NCBI GenBank assembly: GCA_964426355.1 | Contig: CAYRRA010000103.1 | Location: 1-15,505 of the forward strand | From: JAJFTV01 sp964426355 | GTDB lineage: Bacteria; Chloroflexota; Anaerolineae; Anaerolineales; Anaerolineaceae | Length of the DNA stretch: 15,505 nt | Reading direction: 5' to 3' | In this document: piece by piece, positions 6,599-13,812 of the stretch | Position numbering within the stretch: position 1 is the stretch's first letter | Layout: each line of letters begins with the position of its first letter | The notes under the pieces: model-generated | What the model saw: the letters and a program-made list of their open reading frames with translations, nothing else | Told to the model about the DNA's origin: nothing | Databases searched by the model: none | Made by a program: the position numbers and the translations under genes

Positions 6599-9214
6599 TT
6601 ATCGTTTTCTTGTTTTCTCAGGAGCAGCAGTAAACGGGACCAGGGATGACTGGCATATCATGATTGAAAACCCCATGACCAGGTATCCTGCCATTAGATG
6701 CCGTGGGAACATCGATGGGATAACATAGAAGAATTGCACTCCGAGGAAGACCCACGGCAGGCACAGCAACACAACATGCACCCACCTCAGCCTGTTTCTT
6801 TTTTGCAGCAACAATCCGGCACACACAACCCAACATATCACCAGAACAAACAGGGTGACAGTCAGGTACCAGAATTCCTGGTCGAAAATACCTAATAAAA
6901 GAGAGGACTGGCTTGCTATGATTTGCCAGGTGCTGATTTGACCTAAACCGGTAAGCATTTCCATCGGAGGTAAGATGAGATTTGCTGAGATATTGGAGCT
7001 TGTTGGCAAAAGGATAAACTGGTTTCCATAAACAAAGTTATGCAGACCTGACAGAAGGAATATGCTGGTAGTTATTATGGTAGCGATGACTGCGGGTTTC
7101 ACGGCTTGAGTTACCAGGAAGTAAAAGAGCAGCATGAAGATAATGGCAGGCAGGTGGTTGATCCGCGTAAATAAAGACAACCCAAGCAGCAAGCCAATCC
7201 AGCCTGCATGTCTTTGCCGGTCTTTTCGGATCATTAACCACATACCCCACGTCAAAAATATCCACGTAGCCGTTTCCGAGATGCCCTGCACCACCAACCA
7301 CATGATGCGGTCGTTGATGAGGAGAAGAACAGAAGTGCAGGTAAAAATAAACAGTACTTTATGGAGATGTTTCCAATATCCCCATTTATTTTGTGTGAGT
7401 TCTTCGGCGATTTTCCAGATACCGGATAGTAGCAGAGAAAAGGTGAAAGCGCTTCGCAAGGAATCACCATCCCCGAAAACCAGGTGGTAAATAAACACCA
7501 GGTATCGATAAAACGGCTGGTAATAGAAAATGGGTTCGCCAGCCTGAAGGCTGCCGGAATGGAGTATCGACCTGGCAAAACCTTCGTAGGTCAACATGTC
7601 CGTCCCTGCAAAGCGGATGAAAGCCGCATTGAATGACGGTAAATAAAACCATGCCCACACAAGGCTGGTAGCAAAAAACAACCAGCTTACTACCAGGCTT
7701 TGCCCGGTTTTTCTTCGCTGGAGAAAAAGCAGGAATACAATTACATTCAAACAAATCATCCAATCCGCTTGCCCGCTCCGCCAGATTGCAATGATGACAG
7801 TAGAGAAAAGAAGCAAGATTTGCCAGTCATCTTTGAAAAGCCAGCCGTAGAAACAGAGGAACACACCCGCAATTAACAGGATACAAATATCCGCCAGAGC
7901 AGAGACAAATTGCCATAGCCCGCCGGCTGTTTTTGCTCCTAATGGGGTTAATACTTCCCCCGAAACCAGTTCTGCGGAAAAAGCCGGCAGAAGTGTAACT
8001 GGCGGATCGCCACCCGTTCGATACCCGTCATCGTACTGATAATTAATGCGGATATTGTTTTGCCCCGCAGGTGCTTCCAGTTCAGCCCTGCCAGTAACAT
8101 GGTATGCAGGGGGAAGCTCAACGGTTTGCCCGCCAAGCTCAATACTCCCTTCCCCTACATATTCAAAGGCGATCCTGGATGGATCTGCCAGGTCAAGGAT
8201 ACCCGTCCAGGAGGCTGAAAACGGAAACCGTTCTCGCAGGATGTTTCCTGGAACCCACGGGTAGAATTTAAATTCCGAATCATTGAGAAAGGACAGGTTC
8301 CAGCTTTCAGCAGAGAAATCTACTGTCTTATCGATCCGGCTGACGCCATACCTTTGGAAAGGGTTTTGATAGAAGACCTCGCAATCTCCTCGTGGAGAAG
8401 CCCGGAGAGGTGTGGTGTAGCATCCAAAAAACCCCATATCGCTCGCGGAGAAATACAGCACGGCATGAAGGAGAACAGCCAAAATTGCCAGTGCCCAAAG
8501 TGGCTTCTTGAACCAGTTCACTGCTCTTATCTTTTTGTTCAGCATTTGCTGCCACCCTGCCAACCAGGCGCTGACTTGCTTGCTGAAGGCGATGGGCGCC
8601 CCCAGCGCAATCACCAGGATTTCAAATCCGTTGTCAACCGGTAGACCATTGACCAGGCTGTAATTGACAGATGGCAGCAGAACAGCCAATAGAAGTACCC
8701 CGGCAATCCAACGGAACTCAACACCTTCACCTTCCGGTAGACTGACCTCCTGGCGAAACCTCAACCACCAGTTTTTGATCATTATGCCAGGGGCTTTCCG
8801 CAGTGGTACTGCAAACTTTTTTGCAGCAGACCAGAGGACCAATTGCAGGCTCGCGACGGTAAACCAGACGATGAAAGGCAGCAGGCGTTGGTGGATGGCT
8901 GTAAAACCGGGCGGTTCGCCAATGAGTGGTAACAAAGCTGCCCCCATCCCCAGGATGCTGCTCATTTGCGCGGCAATCATCAGCCATGACTGAACTGTTT
9001 TTTTCTCCAGCCATCTGAGAGGCGTAAATGCCAACCCAATACAAACCCCTGCTATGGCGAGCAATGACCCCACCAATGCCAGGCGAGCGGTGGAAAACCC
9101 GAGGAGCGAGCTGCTTTTCTGTTCCGTTGGAATGAGAAAAAGAACGATGATGGCAATGGCTGCTTCGCAACCCGTGAGAAGGAAAAATTTCCCCCAAAAA
9201 GAGATGTTCTTCAT
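6599..9214 (-). CDS. Large membrane GT-C-type glycosyltransferase-like protein with inserted beta domain
   Basis: An 871-residue multi-pass membrane protein. An N-terminal block of about seven or eight hydrophobic segments (residues 1-255) is followed by a soluble, aromatic- and beta-rich stretch (about 275-420), then a second block of about ten membrane segments (440 to the end). The soluble part contains FPFSASWTGILDLADPSRIA and later INYQYDDG, resembling a PA14-type carbohydrate-binding domain. The second block looks like a polyprenyl-phosphate-dependent GT-C enzyme: an acidic loop motif (TDMLTYEGFAR) lies just after its early membrane segments, followed by YYQPFYRYLVF and later TRINHLP. 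Start at 9214 is preferred (GGAG upstream and a -10 box at 9263-9268); an in-frame ATG at 9259 would add 15 residues but has no ribosome binding site. It is divergent from the O-antigen ligase-like gene. Donor and acceptor are unknown. Confidence 0.75.
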   Translation of the reverse strand: MKNISFWGKFFLLTGCEAAIAIIVLFLIPTEQKSSSLLGFSTARLALVGSLLAIAGVCIGLAFTPLRWLEKKTVQSWLMIAAQMSSILGMGAALLPLIGEPPGFTAIHQRLLPFIVWFTVASLQLVLWSAAKKFAVPLRKAPGIMIKNWWLRFRQEVSLPEGEGVEFRWIAGVLLLAVLLPSVNYSLVNGLPVDNGFEILVIALGAPIAFSKQVSAWLAGWQQMLNKKIRAVNWFKKPLWALAILAVLLHAVLYFSASDMGFFGCYTTPLRASPRGDCEVFYQNPFQRYGVSRIDKTVDFSAESWNLSFLNDSEFKFYPWVPGNILRERFPFSASWTGILDLADPSRIAFEYVGEGSIELGGQTVELPPAYHVTGRAELEAPAGQNNIRINYQYDDGYRTGGDPPVTLLPAFSAELVSGEVLTPLGAKTAGGLWQFVSALADICILLIAGVFLCFYGWLFKDDWQILLLFSTVIIAIWRSGQADWMICLNVIVFLLFLQRRKTGQSLVVSWLFFATSLVWAWFYLPSFNAAFIRFAGTDMLTYEGFARSILHSGSLQAGEPIFYYQPFYRYLVFIYHLVFGDGDSLRSAFTFSLLLSGIWKIAEELTQNKWGYWKHLHKVLFIFTCTSVLLLINDRIMWLVVQGISETATWIFLTWGMWLMIRKDRQRHAGWIGLLLGLSLFTRINHLPAIIFMLLFYFLVTQAVKPAVIATIITTSIFLLSGLHNFVYGNQFILLPTSSNISANLILPPMEMLTGLGQISTWQIIASQSSLLLGIFDQEFWYLTVTLFVLVICWVVCAGLLLQKRNRLRWVHVVLLCLPWVFLGVQFFYVIPSMFPRHLMAGYLVMGFSIMICQSSLVPFTAAPEKTRKR

Positions 9215-9262
9215 CCGGTTCAATACTCCGCGTGCGTTGTTGTCACCAGGGGTGCGCATATT

Positions 9263-9319
9263 ATTTTATCATTGGATTGCCAGGGCTGTTTTGGGAGAAA
9301 TTGCTCATTGTGATAAAAT
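9263..9319. promoter_or_regulatory. Divergent promoter pair with mirrored extended -10 elements
   Basis: The rightward promoter is TTGGGA (9291-9296), a 17-base spacer and TAAAAT (9314-9319), with TG one base before the -10. The leftward promoter has the same TGATAAAAT on the minus strand (9271-9263), with only a weak AAAACA at -35. The two 9-base elements are a perfect inverted repeat. Predicted starts are near 9326 (rightward) and 9256 (leftward). The leftward start falls inside the ATG at 9259, which supports 9214 as the glycosyltransferase start. Confidence 0.6.
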
Positions 9320-9395
9320 TGCCGGGGACTGCCAGAGATGCAACCGTTTTTTTTACCTCACAACTCAATCTGACTGGCATCTGGGTTGAACATTG

Positions 9396-10892
9396 ATGAA
9401 ATTTGAAGCATGGTTCTCGAAGATCAATAACAACAGGCTGTACCAGAACACGCAATGGTTGTTGTGGGCACTGCTGATTGTTTTGCTGCCGATCACCAGC
9501 CTGCCGCTCATCACGCGCCTGGCGGGCGGCACGATGGTAGGACCAGCATCCATGATTCCGCTGGCACTGCTGGCATTGGTCTGGTGGCTGCCCTATCTCT
9601 TGTTGCGGGGTAAGATGCCCTGGCAAAGCTTACCCATCGTCGGTTTTTTGTTGATTGCCACGCTATCTTCGCTGCTCTCTTTTTTTGCACAGATCCCTCC
9701 TTTCCAGACTGCGTTGGTCTGGCGACAGGTGCTGGAAGGGTTTGTGACGCTGATGATCGGTTTCACCTTTTATATGGTGGCGGCTTCTGTGCCGAAGAAT
9801 GATCAATACATGCAATTTACTTTGCGTCTCATCAACTGGAGCGGTCTGGCAATTTTGATCTGGTCGATGATCCAGGGAATTGCCTGGATGCAACTGACCC
9901 GCTGGCCCCTCTGGCTAAGAGAGATACAATATGTACTTTCGGCAGGCACGCTCTATAAAGCGCGCATCACCGGCTTTACTTATGAACCATCCTGGCTTGC
10001 ACATCAGCTCAACATGCTCTACCTTCCGTTGTGGCTATCAGCCAGTTTTCAGCGCATCAGTGCACACCGTTTTAAGGTTCTTGGATTAAGCCTGGAGAAC
10101 CTGCTGCTGGCTGGCGGCGTGGTGATGCTGTACCTGTCCAAGTCGCGGCTGGGTCTGCTGGCGTTCATCCTCTGTGTGGCATACCTGCTTTTTGAACTCA
10201 GCCTGAAAATTGTGCGCTGGCTGCAAGGTAAATTTACCCGAAAGACTGCTAAACGCTGGGCAGCCATCTTCTTTTACCTGGGGCTGGCACTCCTGCTGGT
10301 GGCTATGCTGGTTGGCACGGGGTTCTACCTGAGCAAAGCCGACCCGCGCATGAAAGAATTTTTTGATTTGGAAACGCTGCGGGAAAAATCTTTCCTGGAA
10401 TACGCCGAAAAACTTGCCTTTTCCGCGCGCATCGTTTACTGGCAGGCAGGCTGGGATATCTTTGGCAAAGCGCCGCTTCTGGGTGTTGGCTTGGGGAACG
10501 CAGGGTATTACTTCTATGACGAACTGGACCCCTACGCCTGGGAATTGATGGAAGTGCGCCACTATATGTACGATTTCACCTCCCCGCCGAACATCAAAAG
10601 CTTGTGGGTGCGGCTTTTGGCAGAAACCGGTATTGTTGGTACAGTATTTTGGGTGGTCTGGCTGCTGCTCATCCTGCTCAGTGCGGTTGCTGTACGCAGA
10701 AAAAAGCATCCGCTGGCTAAAATGGTCGGGTTGGCGGGTATTCTCACCCTGCTGGCATTGCTGATTGATGGGTTCAGCCTGGATACCTTTGCGCTGCCGT
10801 ATTTCTGGGTCAGTTTTGGGCTGGTGACAGCAGCGTTCAACTCACCCGAACTTGATACCGCACCCCCCTCTGCGCCAGGTAAGCCAGGATAA
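9396..10892 (+). CDS. O-antigen ligase/polymerase-like membrane protein (Wzy_C family)
   Basis: A 498-residue polytopic membrane protein with about a dozen hydrophobic segments. It resembles the WaaL/Wzy family, which ligates or polymerises undecaprenyl-linked sugar repeats on the outer side of the membrane. The family region covers about residues 225-470: SKSRLGLLAF in a membrane segment, then a large extracytoplasmic loop (about 310-400) containing ARIVYWQAGWDIFGKAPLLG and GVGLGNAGYYF, the usual Wzy_C landmark. Ligase and polymerase cannot be told apart from sequence. No good ribosome binding site precedes ATG 9396 (a TTG directly before is also in frame). The last 56 bases overlap the end of the convergent saccharopine dehydrogenase-family gene. 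Neighbouring GT-C genes support a role in surface glycan assembly. Confidence 0.82.
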   Translation: MKFEAWFSKINNNRLYQNTQWLLWALLIVLLPITSLPLITRLAGGTMVGPASMIPLALLALVWWLPYLLLRGKMPWQSLPIVGFLLIATLSSLLSFFAQIPPFQTALVWRQVLEGFVTLMIGFTFYMVAASVPKNDQYMQFTLRLINWSGLAILIWSMIQGIAWMQLTRWPLWLREIQYVLSAGTLYKARITGFTYEPSWLAHQLNMLYLPLWLSASFQRISAHRFKVLGLSLENLLLAGGVVMLYLSKSRLGLLAFILCVAYLLFELSLKIVRWLQGKFTRKTAKRWAAIFFYLGLALLLVAMLVGTGFYLSKADPRMKEFFDLETLREKSFLEYAEKLAFSARIVYWQAGWDIFGKAPLLGVGLGNAGYYFYDELDPYAWELMEVRHYMYDFTSPPNIKSLWVRLLAETGIVGTVFWVVWLLLILLSAVAVRRKKHPLAKMVGLAGILTLLALLIDGFSLDTFALPYFWVSFGLVTAAFNSPELDTAPPSAPGKPG

Positions 10893-11964
10893 AGCGGAAA
10901 TTCTCTTCCTCAACGCCCAGGTATTCCGGCGGGCAGATGCCTTTTTGTGCAAATGCGCCGCTGGCGATCAGCTCAGCCGTCGCAGTAGCGGTGTAGCCTG
11001 TGGTGCGCGCCATCGAAATGGTGGCGGTTTCCGCATCGTACCGGTCAAACAAGTCATACTGATAGGTTTTTGCCTGACCGTTTTCGTTCCCTTCCACAAT
11101 GATTTTCATCACAGTGAGGTCTTCATCGCCCGGCTGCATTTTCCAAAGCGGAAAGAGCAAACGGGTCGTGAGGTCGATCGGGCGGATGCGCACACCGCCA
11201 ACCTCTACCTCGTCATAGGAGAAGTAACCGATTTCGCGCAGGACGCGCAGGTACTCGATGGTTCCGGGGTAGCGCAGTGTTTTTTCAATCATATTGGGGA
11301 CCTGCATGGTGTTAATCAGCGTGCGCAGCCCATCTGAATTCCATGCCTCCAGGGTACCGATGCCGTCAAAGTTCATCAGCTCGGCTTCCGAGAGCGCTTC
11401 TCTCACTACCAGGGCGTTGTTTTGCACATAGCGCGCCGGGCGGATGTACTCCTCGATGACATCGATGGGGGAGAAAACGGCTTTGTACTCGAAGGGATGT
11501 TCTCTCAGCACTGGCAGCCCGCCGACATAGCAGCGGTAATCGGTTACTTGCATGTGTGCATTGTGATAACCAAGAATGATATTGCCCATACCCGGAGCTA
11601 CTCCGCAATCCATGATGGCGGTCACGTTCTTTTGCAGCGCCAGTTCGTGCAGACTGAAGGGGTCTTCGGCAAAAAAGCTGATGTCCACAACATTCTTCCC
11701 CGCCTCGATGACTGCTTTGAGCGTGGCATATCCCATGAAGCCTGGTACTGCACCAATCACCAGGTCATAGTCCTGCACCAGCGACCTCACCACAGACGCA
11801 TCCGAAAGGTTCGCCTGGCGGGTTTGGATGCCATGACTGGCAGATAGTTTTTGCAGGGCAGAGGCGTCAATGTCGACGCTCAGCACCTCGTGTTGTTTGC
11901 TCAGCTCGATGGCGATTGCACCCCCAACCAGCCCTGCGCCTAATACAATCATTTTTTTGCTCAT
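10837..11964 (-). CDS. Saccharopine dehydrogenase-family oxidoreductase
   Basis: A 375-residue cytoplasmic NAD(P)-dependent enzyme. The N-terminus is a Rossmann fold with glycine motif G9-A-G-L-V-G-G and strand two ending in D31-I-D33, where an acidic residue favours NAD over NADP. The middle contains VDISFFAEDPFSLHELA and MDCGVAPGMGNIILG, typical of saccharopine dehydrogenase/carboxynorspermidine dehydrogenase-like proteins. The C-terminal half has the family's alpha/beta substrate domain (YLRVLREIGYFS, then RTTGYTATATAELIASG). Family members act in lysine metabolism (saccharopine) or polyamine synthesis. No lysine or polyamine gene lies nearby, so the substrate is open. ATG 11964 has a perfect AGGAGG eight bases upstream (11972-11977). 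Confidence 0.85.
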   Translation of the reverse strand: MSKKMIVLGAGLVGGAIAIELSKQHEVLSVDIDASALQKLSASHGIQTRQANLSDASVVRSLVQDYDLVIGAVPGFMGYATLKAVIEAGKNVVDISFFAEDPFSLHELALQKNVTAIMDCGVAPGMGNIILGYHNAHMQVTDYRCYVGGLPVLREHPFEYKAVFSPIDVIEEYIRPARYVQNNALVVREALSEAELMNFDGIGTLEAWNSDGLRTLINTMQVPNMIEKTLRYPGTIEYLRVLREIGYFSYDEVEVGGVRIRPIDLTTRLLFPLWKMQPGDEDLTVMKIIVEGNENGQAKTYQYDLFDRYDAETATISMARTTGYTATATAELIASGAFAQKGICPPEYLGVEEENFRFILAYLAQRGVRYQVRVS

Positions 11965-12204
11965 TTGATAACCTCCTGAAAAGAATGAAATGAAAGATCG
12001 GCATATCGTGATGATTTTACAGATAAGGCAAGACGGATTCTGTCGATTTGCAGTGATAAGAAACAGCGAATCCTGTTTCGCGGATTATTCAGTCAGGACA
12101 ATAAGGAAATGAACAATAAGCGGTAGGAAGATTATAGCATGGCAGCCGGATTGGATATGAAGTTGCCGGGCTGATGGAACCAGCGTGAAAACCACCTGAT
12201 GTGA
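11965..12204. other. Intergenic, leader of the dehydrogenase gene
   Basis: No gene is supported here. On the minus strand it holds the AGGAGG of the dehydrogenase and weak promoter-like boxes only. A seven-pair inverted repeat (GAAACAG at 12060-12066, CTGTTTC at 12073-12079, six-base loop) could be an operator or an RNA hairpin; no T run follows on either strand. A 90-codon minus-strand frame at 12085-12357 has no ribosome binding site or protein-like composition. Confidence 0.4.
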
Positions 12205-12234
12205 TTGACATCGCCTGCTTTTTTGCGCGATAAT
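12205..12234 (+). promoter_or_regulatory. Strong orphan sigma-70-type promoter
   Basis: A perfect -35 TTGACA (12205-12210), an 18-base spacer and GATAAT (12229-12234, five of six). It is among the best promoter matches in the window, yet the next supported gene begins over 500 bases downstream and has its own -10. Expected start is near 12241. Confidence 0.65.
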
Positions 12235-12240
12235 AAATTT

Positions 12241-12444
12241 AGCACTCTGAAGAGCACCGTAAGCGGTCTTCCGGCAAAGCAACACGTCGCGGCGCCGCCA
12301 GGTGGCGCCCAGGGGATGCCATAAATTAACCAATAGCGTTGCCTTTCGTGATACCAAACCGGGATGATCAGGATGCTCTCTGGACTGTCGGGATGTTATT
12401 GGATATACCGGGCTTCGCAGCCATACCGGGGCTACCGGATTTTT
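12241..12444 (+). ncRNA. Candidate structured non-coding RNA (about 200 nt)
   Basis: This segment follows the orphan promoter and folds by hand into several hairpins. Stem A: GAAG (12249-12252) with CTTC (12268-12271) and ACCG/CGGT inside, loop TAAG. Stem B: GGCA (12273-12276) with TGCC (12317-12320), enclosing a GGCGCC/GGCGCC stem (12291-12296 with 12304-12309). A GGCT/AGCC hairpin lies at 12411-12422. The end is a short CCGG/CCGG hairpin (12426-12438) followed by A and T5 (12440-12444), a weak terminator. I could not match it to tmRNA, RNase P, 6S, SRP RNA or a known riboswitch. No ribosome binding site or credible reading frame was found. It may be an RNA gene or a decayed region. Confidence 0.35.
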
Positions 12445-12557
12445 GGGCGCTTGCTCAAAGCCCGCTTTCGTTCAACGAAAATATCTTTTCCATTCCGCAC
12501 CTCAGAGTGCTTTTGGTTTGGATGAAAGAAGGGATTGTGGTGGGTAATGAGTAATGC

Positions 12558-12696
12558 GGAGAGAAGAGAATTGAGAAGAGAGAGTTGTGGTCAATGGGGC
12601 TGTTGACATGGTGACCGGTGGTGATGTGGATCACATTGATACCGATTACTAATCACGAATTACGAATCACTCTTCACGAATTGCTCTTCACTCTCC
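12558..12696. repeat. Imperfect inverted repeat with a 21-base tandem duplication
   Basis: A purine-rich arm at 12558-12580 (GGAGAG-AAGAG-AATT-GAGAAGAG pattern) is imperfectly complementary to 12670-12696, about 90 bases away. The right side also contains two tandem 21-base units (12653-12673 and 12674-12694), both starting TCACGAATT and ending TCACTCT, 17 of 21 positions equal. It lies between the RNA-like segment and the promoter of the zinc-ribbon gene, and no gene lies inside it. It may be a decayed member of an intergenic repeat family. Confidence 0.45.
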
Positions 12697-12723
12697 ACAA
12701 AAAATGTAAATTCCGTCTATAAT
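12694..12723 (+). promoter_or_regulatory. Promoter of the zinc-ribbon membrane protein
   Basis: A perfect TATAAT at 12718-12723, with TCCACA at 12694-12699 (four of six matches, 18-base spacer) as a possible -35. Expected start is near 12731, giving a leader of about 34 bases that holds GAAGGA at 12753-12758. Confidence 0.55.
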
Positions 12724-12764
12724 ACAATCTATCCAAAAAACCCCACTTGTATGAAGGATGTAAT

Positions 12765-13250
12765 TTGACCAAAAGAATTCGGTTTACGCTGGCTGCTGCG
12801 AGTATCATCGTAATATTGATCTTGCTGGCGATTTTTCTGGAGGGACAGGCGCGCGGGATTGTGCTGGGGCTGCTCTTCATCGCTTTGTTTGTCGCGATCT
12901 TCGGCGGGATCCCCTTGTTGATTACCTACCTGGGCGAGCGCTTTTTTACCCGTCCGCGCAACCCAACCCATTTGTGCCTGTATTGTTATTCGCTTTACGA
13001 AAACCCGGAGGAAGAATTCTGCCCGTACTGTGAAACAGAGTTCGGGCTGCAAAAGCCAGTTTCCTCGCTGAATGCTTATTTGCAAGCCAATAGCCAGGAG
13101 ACAATATTACGCCAGATTTATGAACTGAATGCAAAACTCAAGCAGGCGCGCGGGCGCAACATTTTATACATCGAACATGACCTGAAATACCTGCGGAGGA
13201 TATTGAAGTTAAAAGAGAAGAAGGATGCCGGCGCGCCACCGGTATCTTAA
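12765..13250 (+). CDS. Small membrane protein with cytoplasmic zinc ribbon and helical tail
   Basis: A 161-residue protein of unknown function. Two hydrophobic segments (about 7-25 and 31-55) form a membrane hairpin. A CX2C...CX2C zinc ribbon follows (C71-L-Y-C74 and C86-P-Y-C89), then a charged helical, coiled-coil-like tail (about 105-152). The TTG at 12765 is preferred: GAAGGA lies six bases upstream and the product then starts MTKRIRF before the first membrane segment. The frame is open to a TTG at 12747. The stop TAA overlaps the AAGGAGG of the next gene, so the two are likely co-transcribed and coupled. It may be a membrane-tethered regulatory or scaffold protein; that is inference. Confidence 0.75.
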   Translation: MTKRIRFTLAAASIIVILILLAIFLEGQARGIVLGLLFIALFVAIFGGIPLLITYLGERFFTRPRNPTHLCLYCYSLYENPEEEFCPYCETEFGLQKPVSSLNAYLQANSQETILRQIYELNAKLKQARGRNILYIEHDLKYLRRILKLKEKKDAGAPPVS

Positions 13251-13260
13251 GGAGGGCGAT

Positions 13261-13812
13261 ATGCGCGTGACGATTTTGAATGGCAACCCTCAAGCAGGTA
13301 ATGAGGTTTTTGAAAGCTACCTGGGGGAATTTGCCGAAAAGCTGGAAAGCAGCGGGCACAACGTGAAGCGCCTGGATCTGCGAGATTTGAAGATTGGCTA
13401 CTGTGTTGGCTGTTTTGGCTGTTGGCTGGAGAACCCGGGCGAATGCCTGATCGCCGATGACGGGCGGGAAGTATGCCGTGCAGCCATCCAATCCGATTTG
13501 CTTATCACGGCTTCACCGATTTCGATGGGCTTCATCAGCTCGCTACTTAAGCGCTCGCTTGACCGGATGATTCCGCTGGTTCTGCCTCATTTGGAAGTCG
13601 ACCATGATGAAATACACCATCGTAAACGGTATACAAAATACCCGCTGGTTGGTTTGCTGATGGCGAAAGATGCCGATACCGATGCAGAAGACCTGGAAAT
13701 TATTGAGCAGTCGTTCCGGCGGCTGGTGATCAACTTCAAGACCCGGTTGGCGTTCACCTGTCTCACCAGCCAGCCTGTAGAGGAGGTGCTCGATGAAGTT
13801 AACCGTCTTTAA
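13261..13812 (+). CDS. Iron-sulfur flavoprotein-like NAD(P)H-dependent FMN reductase
   Basis: A 183-residue cytoplasmic flavodoxin-fold protein of the NADPH-dependent FMN reductase family. The N-terminal strand and phosphate loop (MRVTILNGNPQAG) would hold FMN. Between residues 48 and 62 is C48-X2-C51-X2-C54-X7-C62, matching the compact CX2CX2CX4-7C motif that binds a 4Fe-4S cluster in iron-sulfur flavoproteins (Isf). The second FMN-contact region is ITASPISMGFISSLLKRSLDR. ATG 13261 has AAGGAGG six bases upstream and fits the family start better than the ATG at 13225. The 3' end overlaps the next reductase by 20 bases. The family transfers electrons, often to ferredoxin or quinone-like acceptors; the acceptor here is unknown. 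Confidence 0.85.
   Translation: MRVTILNGNPQAGNEVFESYLGEFAEKLESSGHNVKRLDLRDLKIGYCVGCFGCWLENPGECLIADDGREVCRAAIQSDLLITASPISMGFISSLLKRSLDRMIPLVLPHLEVDHDEIHHRKRYTKYPLVGLLMAKDADTDAEDLEIIEQSFRRLVINFKTRLAFTCLTSQPVEEVLDEVNRL

Noticed and set aside
12238..12247. CIRCE heat-shock operator (TTAGCACTC)
   Set aside because: Only a half site is present; no GAGTGCTAA arm follows at nine bases.
12085..12357. 90-residue minus-strand reading frame
   Set aside because: No ribosome binding site and no recognisable family; it runs antisense to the orphan promoter and hairpins.
12339..12554. Small 71-residue plus-strand reading frame
   Set aside because: TTG start, no ribosome binding site, no recognisable family; it overlaps the hairpin-rich segment.
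12624..12636. CRP/FNR-like palindrome ATGTGGATCACAT
   Set aside because: The half sites are separated by three bases, not the six (CRP) or four (FNR) of the known sites; probably chance.
13225..13260. Earlier start of the iron-sulfur flavoprotein gene
   Set aside because: It lies inside the zinc-ribbon gene, lacks a ribosome binding site and adds 12 residues before the flavodoxin strand; ATG 13261 has AAGGAGG.
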